Positions 4,860-7,668 of a DNA stretch of 7,668 nt are shown in pieces. The first letter of the stretch is position 1, and the number at the start of each line of letters is the position of its first letter. This DNA is from CAJQQY01 sp964352225 (lineage in GTDB: Bacteria; Bacteroidota; Bacteroidia; Chitinophagales; Saprospiraceae): contig CAYGRM010000325.1 of assembly GCA_964352225.1 (NCBI GenBank), positions 1 to 7,668 on the forward strand. Direction: 5' to 3'. Position numbers and translations under genes: made by a program. The notes beneath the pieces were generated by a model, which was given only the letters and a program-made list of their open reading frames with translations, made no database searches and had not been told where the DNA came from.

Positions 4860-5282
4860 CTAGCAGAGGAAAGTTTGTAACCGCACTTGATAGTCGAAGA
4901 CAATGGGCGGTGGAACGTACTTATGAAATTTAAGATTATTTCTATCAACTATTGGAAACTGAAGATTTTTGGAATAAAGGATACTGTTGAACGAAACAAG
5001 TTCCTCAAAAGATTTAAATTCAGTTTTAGCTAATATTTGGTCTTGGTCAAGTTTATGAAAACTAGGTTTGTCGTCACAACAACCATCGTCATGTTCCTCA
5101 TTACTACAACTCATCTTTTCGGCAGAACAAGGAGATGAATCACTAGAACAGCAACTCCCAAGAATCACAAAAAAGCTAGACTTGGTTAATTCATTTTTAC
5201 AAAAATGATTATTCGTCCAGAATCCTCCTGTACTCAGGAAAACCGAAAGGGCAAGGATAATATGGAGGAAATTTTTAATCAT
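4860..5282 (-). CDS. HYC_CC_PP family cysteine-rich exported protein
   Basis: A 140-residue protein with an N-terminal signal (FLHIILALSVFLSTGG). The three signatures of the Bacteroidota-specific HYC_CC_PP family follow in order: H-x-C as NNHFC (H26-F27-C28, Phe replacing the usual Tyr), CC at 44-45, and PPP at 124-126 near the C-terminus. Extra cysteines at 52, 59, 68, 69 and the final residue 140 give eight in total, with HDDGCCDD (64-71) adding acidic and His ligands. The family has no established biochemical role. It often lies beside copper/silver efflux or TonB-receptor genes, so metal or thiol chemistry in the envelope is a reasonable inference. It appears to be transcribed alone, with 105 bp upstream and 224 bp downstream free of genes and Crp/Fnr-like sites in its upstream region. 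Confidence 0.85.
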   Translation of the reverse strand: MIKNFLHIILALSVFLSTGGFWTNNHFCKNELTKSSFFVILGSCCSSDSSPCSAEKMSCSNEEHDDGCCDDKPSFHKLDQDQILAKTEFKSFEELVSFNSILYSKNLQFPIVDRNNLKFHKYVPPPIVFDYQVRLQTFLC

Positions 5283-5313
5283 TTTATTTTGAATTTCTTT
5301 TTATCTAACCTTA

Positions 5314-5321
5314 TAAAGATA
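5314..5321 (-). promoter_or_regulatory. Candidate -7 element for the HYC_CC_PP gene
   Basis: The minus strand reads TATCTTTA (5321-5314), one mismatch from TAnnTTTG, 31 bp before the ATG at 5282. No TTG is seen at the -33 position. A start site near 5309-5310 would put the nearer Crp/Fnr-like palindrome at about -41, the usual class II activator position. Confidence 0.4.
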
Positions 5322-5344
5322 GACTATAGTACACCTCAGAGGAG

Positions 5345-5380
5345 TGATTTTTATCAATTTGAATGGTGATTTTTGTCACC
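5345..5380. promoter_or_regulatory. Two tandem Crp/Fnr-like palindromes, 22 bp apart
   Basis: TGA-TTTTTA-TCA (5345-5356) and TGA-TTTTTG-TCA (5367-5378; full palindrome GGTGA-N6-TCACC at 5365-5380) share the TGA-N6-TCA core of Crp/Fnr-superfamily sites. Their centres, 5350.5 and 5372.5, are two helical turns apart, which suggests cooperative binding on one DNA face. A related core, TGA-CCATTA-TCA, occurs at 4666-4677. The binding protein is not encoded in the window. Confidence 0.5.
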
Positions 5381-5387
5381 CTTTAAA

Positions 5388-6365
5388 CTATTGCTGTATA
5401 GTCTCCATATGCATCCCCGAAGTCAAATCATAATCCCCATTTTCCTTGGGTGTGATTTCATAATAAAAAGCAGTCGGTGCTTTGTAGCCCCCAAATTCTC
5501 TCACGCCTTGCATATCACATTGCATATTATAAATTCGAATTTTTCCATCTTTTTCAGCTACGGTATAATAACCTTGAGCGAACCATTTCATTTTGTCCAC
5601 TAATTTTTCATCTAAGCCTATAAGTAATTTTTCATTGATGGGAAAGGAATGAAATTCAATTTTATTTTTTTTCAAATGAGAATATTTCCCGATGTGCAAA
5701 TGTGTTTTGTCTTTTGCCACGCCATACCAAGTAGTATTTCCAATTGCAACAGGAACAGTCAACATTCTAAAAAATGGAATATTTTGTTCTTCGAGTTGAG
5801 TCTGAAAAACTTGCTCGATATTTTGCTTATTGGCAAGGGTGAAGATTAAATAAAGCGAACTTACTACCAAGCCAATGTTATTTGGCAAGCCACGTTTCTT
5901 ATCATTTTTCTTAAAATAAAAAACACTTAACAATACTCCAACAAGAAGTGGAACAGTATAAACTGGGTCAATAATACTGATGCTGTCAAAACTCACTCGC
6001 CAATCTGTAAAAGGTAAAAACAACTGCGTTCCATATGAGGTGAAGGCATCCAACAACACATGGGTAAACAATGCCATAAAACTAAAGAGCCACAACTTCC
6101 GAAACGAAACTTCTTTTGTCCATTTGACTCTACTCAACATATAAGCAAAAAGAAATGCCCCCAATACACAAAATAAAATCGAATGACTATATCCTCGATG
6201 AACACTTATTTTTTGAAAGTCGTCAAACAGCGGCATTATCAAAACATCTAAATCAGGAACTGTTGCGACAATTGCTCCAACGATGGCTGCTTTGTTTCCG
6301 ATTTTTTTACCGAGTACTGCTTCACCGACTGCTGCGCCTAAAACTGCTTGAGTTACTGAATCCAT
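5388..6365 (-). CDS. YdjM/DUF457-type membrane-bound metal-dependent hydrolase
   Basis: A 325-residue protein. The N-terminal half matches the YdjM/DUF457 family: MDSVTQAVLGAAVGEAVLGK at the start, VPDLDVL (36-42), HRGYSHS (56-62), FTHVLLDAFTSYGTQLFLPF (100-119) and SISIIDPVYT (128-137). Conserved ligands are D38/D40, H56, H61, H102, D106 and D133, with membrane helices between them. The family is predicted to be a metal-dependent membrane hydrolase; its substrate is unknown. The C-terminal half (about 190-325) is a soluble, beta-rich domain ending in GMHMETIQQ and probably lies outside the membrane. It is 33 bp downstream of an unknown anchored-protein gene. It ends 105 bp before the HYC_CC_PP start. 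Its link to metal handling is by context only. Confidence 0.9.
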   Translation of the reverse strand: MDSVTQAVLGAAVGEAVLGKKIGNKAAIVGAIVATVPDLDVLIMPLFDDFQKISVHRGYSHSILFCVLGAFLFAYMLSRVKWTKEVSFRKLWLFSFMALFTHVLLDAFTSYGTQLFLPFTDWRVSFDSISIIDPVYTVPLLVGVLLSVFYFKKNDKKRGLPNNIGLVVSSLYLIFTLANKQNIEQVFQTQLEEQNIPFFRMLTVPVAIGNTTWYGVAKDKTHLHIGKYSHLKKNKIEFHSFPINEKLLIGLDEKLVDKMKWFAQGYYTVAEKDGKIRIYNMQCDMQGVREFGGYKAPTAFYYEITPKENGDYDLTSGMHMETIQQ

Positions 6366-6398
6366 TGTTTATTTTGTTTTTTATTTTTTAGGTCAAAG

Positions 6399-6950
6399 TT
6401 AGTGGTGGCTATCATTTATTTTTTCTAACTCTTCGACATCCTTATGTTTTAATGCTTCAATAATTGGATTCCATTGCTTGGGATGTGTGGACAATTTCCA
6501 AAACCCATTTGCCTTATTTCCACTATTCTTTTGCAAATCATTTAACATTTTTTCTGCATCACCACAATCACATACAATGGAAGTTTGAGCTGCATTCGCC
6601 AATAATTCAAATTCTTCTTTATGACTATGCACCCCTTTTATTTTTGCTGCACCTCGAATTCTTTCTAAGGGAAAACGATAATCATATGGAAACTCATGAC
6701 TCAACTTTTCCAATTGATTATCTAATTCTTGGATTCCTAGTTTATTTTCTTTTTTGGAATTTAAAAAATCTTGAAAGGCTTTGTCTTCATTAGACAGGGA
6801 GTTATTTTTAATTGGCTCATCTATTTTTACTTCATCCACTTTTTCCATTTTATTTTTTGCAGGAGCTTTTCCAATAGGACGAGTAAGGAAATAGCCAACA
6901 ATTGCGACTACTACTAAAAACACAATAACAATTATTATTTTATCTTTCAT
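6399..6950 (-). CDS. Single-helix anchored protein of unknown function with a CDCG motif
   Basis: A 183-residue protein with an uncleaved-looking N-terminal membrane helix (residues 4-22, KIIIVIVFLVVVAIVGYFL). A Lys/Pro/Asn-rich linker and a mostly helical soluble domain follow. I recognise no family. Possible functional residues are HSH (108-110), CDCG (127-130) and the C-terminal SHH. The segment NGFWKLSTHPKQWNPIIEALKHKD may be a helical module. The Cys and His placement would suit a metal or redox site on the periplasmic side, but nothing proves this. It lies 19 bp after the Asp-box protein gene and 33 bp before the YdjM-type gene, so the three are probably co-transcribed. Confidence 0.75.
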   Translation of the reverse strand: MKDKIIIVIVFLVVVAIVGYFLTRPIGKAPAKNKMEKVDEVKIDEPIKNNSLSNEDKAFQDFLNSKKENKLGIQELDNQLEKLSHEFPYDYRFPLERIRGAAKIKGVHSHKEEFELLANAAQTSIVCDCGDAEKMLNDLQKNSGNKANGFWKLSTHPKQWNPIIEALKHKDVEELEKINDSHH

Positions 6951-6969
6951 GGTTTTTATTTTAAAAAAA

Positions 6970-7668
6970 TTAATTTAAATCCATTATTGCAGTTTTTACA
7001 TTTGTCGCTTCATCCACATATGTCCAAGCAAAAATGATTTGATTTTCATTTTTCACCATTCTTGGAAAACCACTTTGTCGTGAGGTTTTTGATTCTGTTA
7101 TTGTAAAATGTTCACCCACTTTCCCTTCCTCATTTACTTGAACTACTTTGATTGCAGCACCTTCTTCTTTTTGCTCTAACCAACTTATCAATGCTTCATT
7201 TTTTGAAATCATAACAACATCTACACGTCCCAAAGGATTGCCTTCATCAATGCGAATGGGAATGCCAAAATTCGCTCCGTTGTCATTGGAGAATGCCACT
7301 TTCACTTGCGGTTTTTCCTCACTCATTGTAAACCATGCCAGCACTACATGTTTTCCATTAGCATCAAGAGCGGGACCGTTGACAGGACAACCTGCTATGT
7401 GCCAATTATCATTAGAAACTGATTTTGGAGTCGTCCATTTACCATTTACTTTCCGAACGACAGAAATATCTCGAATCTCGTTTTCAGAGCGGTCACGATA
7501 AGCTACGATGATTCCTTCATCAGTTTTTACTGCAGCAGTTTGACAACAATCACAAATTCGATTATCCAATTCTGCTTCTTCAGAGAGACTACCATTCTTA
7601 TCAAACACAGCAGTTCTAAGCGTCATCGCTCCATTATGCCCATGGCTATCACCTTCATGTCCTTCGCC
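6970..7668 (-). CDS. Asp-box (sialidase/BNR-fold) exported protein, 5' end outside the window
   Basis: The frame is open through the window edge, so the 232 visible residues are the C-terminal part of a larger protein. An internal ATG at 7626 is not the likely start. The first visible residues (GEGHEGDSHGHNGA) form a His-rich segment. Then come ICDCCQTA (around 7530-7556), VAYRDRSENEIRDISVVR, GCPVNGPA, an Asp-box SNDNGANF (7290-7267) and NPLGRVDV. These are features of a beta-propeller family annotated as sialidase-like or BNR-repeat. The C-D-C-C and GCPVNGP cysteines are unlike classical sialidases, and catalytic sialidase residues cannot be confirmed, so true sialidase activity is doubtful. 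A metal or redox site in a propeller protein is an equally good reading. It probably opens an operon with the next two genes. Confidence 0.8.
   Translation of the reverse strand, partial: GEGHEGDSHGHNGAMTLRTAVFDKNGSLSEEAELDNRICDCCQTAAVKTDEGIIVAYRDRSENEIRDISVVRKVNGKWTTPKSVSNDNWHIAGCPVNGPALDANGKHVVLAWFTMSEEKPQVKVAFSNDNGANFGIPIRIDEGNPLGRVDVVMISKNEALISWLEQKEEGAAIKVVQVNEEGKVGEHFTITESKTSRQSGFPRMVKNENQIIFAWTYVDEATNVKTAIMDLN

Noticed and set aside
5365..5380. GGTGA-N6-TCACC as a terminator of the YdjM-type gene
   Set aside because: The stem is only 5-6 bp and no T-run follows on the minus strand; the pairing with a second TGA-N6-TCA site 22 bp away fits a regulator site better.
5373..6793. Plus-strand open frames antisense to the YdjM-type and unknown anchored-protein genes
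   Set aside because: They show no domains or signal features, and the minus-strand genes there have clear family motifs or a membrane anchor.

Overview
This is an AT-rich window in which every credible gene lies on the minus strand. It looks like a metal-handling accessory region from a member of the Bacteroidota; I cannot name the genus. The phylum call rests on A/T-rich leaders without Shine-Dalgarno sequences, a -7-like promoter element (TAnnTTTG), a protein of the Bacteroidota-specific HYC_CC_PP type, and a gene start that matches the CxxC-bearing N-terminus of Bacteroidota AraC-type regulators.

Read in the direction of transcription (high to low coordinates), the window holds four blocks. 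Block A (7668-5388) has a 5'-truncated Asp-box/sialidase-fold protein, a membrane-anchored protein of unknown function and a YdjM/DUF457-type membrane metal-dependent hydrolase. Block B (5282-4860) is a cysteine-rich HYC_CC_PP protein on its own, preceded by two Crp/Fnr-like palindromes 22 bp apart. Block C (4635-1442) is a six-gene, tightly spaced, almost wholly exported module: a Met-rich lipoprotein (about 25% Met), a small SHOCT membrane protein, a monoheme cytochrome c, an outer-membrane porin, a lipoprotein monoheme cytochrome c and a His/Asp/Met-rich lipoprotein. Block D (1311-1) follows an intergenic region with a long inverted repeat and three copies of a 10-bp motif. It encodes a five-helix membrane protein, a stand-alone HD-domain phosphohydrolase and the start of an AraC-type regulator. 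The three are coupled by a 4-bp overlap and a 2-bp gap.

My inference is that block C is a cell-envelope system in which soft-metal-binding lipoproteins (Met-rich, then His-rich) bracket a porin and two monoheme cytochromes. That suggests copper (or similar metal) capture or detoxification linked to electron transfer. Blocks B and D would supply a metal-associated periplasmic protein and a regulator with a likely thiol metal-sensing domain. No single component is new as a fold. The combination of porin, two monoheme cytochromes and two metal-binding lipoproteins, next to an HD-domain gene related to the N-terminal half of Pycsar-effector-type proteins, is the part most worth checking.

I see no tRNA, rRNA, CRISPR array, transposase or integrase. 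The non-coding stretches are 1312-1441, 4636-4859 and 5283-5387; each holds candidate regulatory structure described below.
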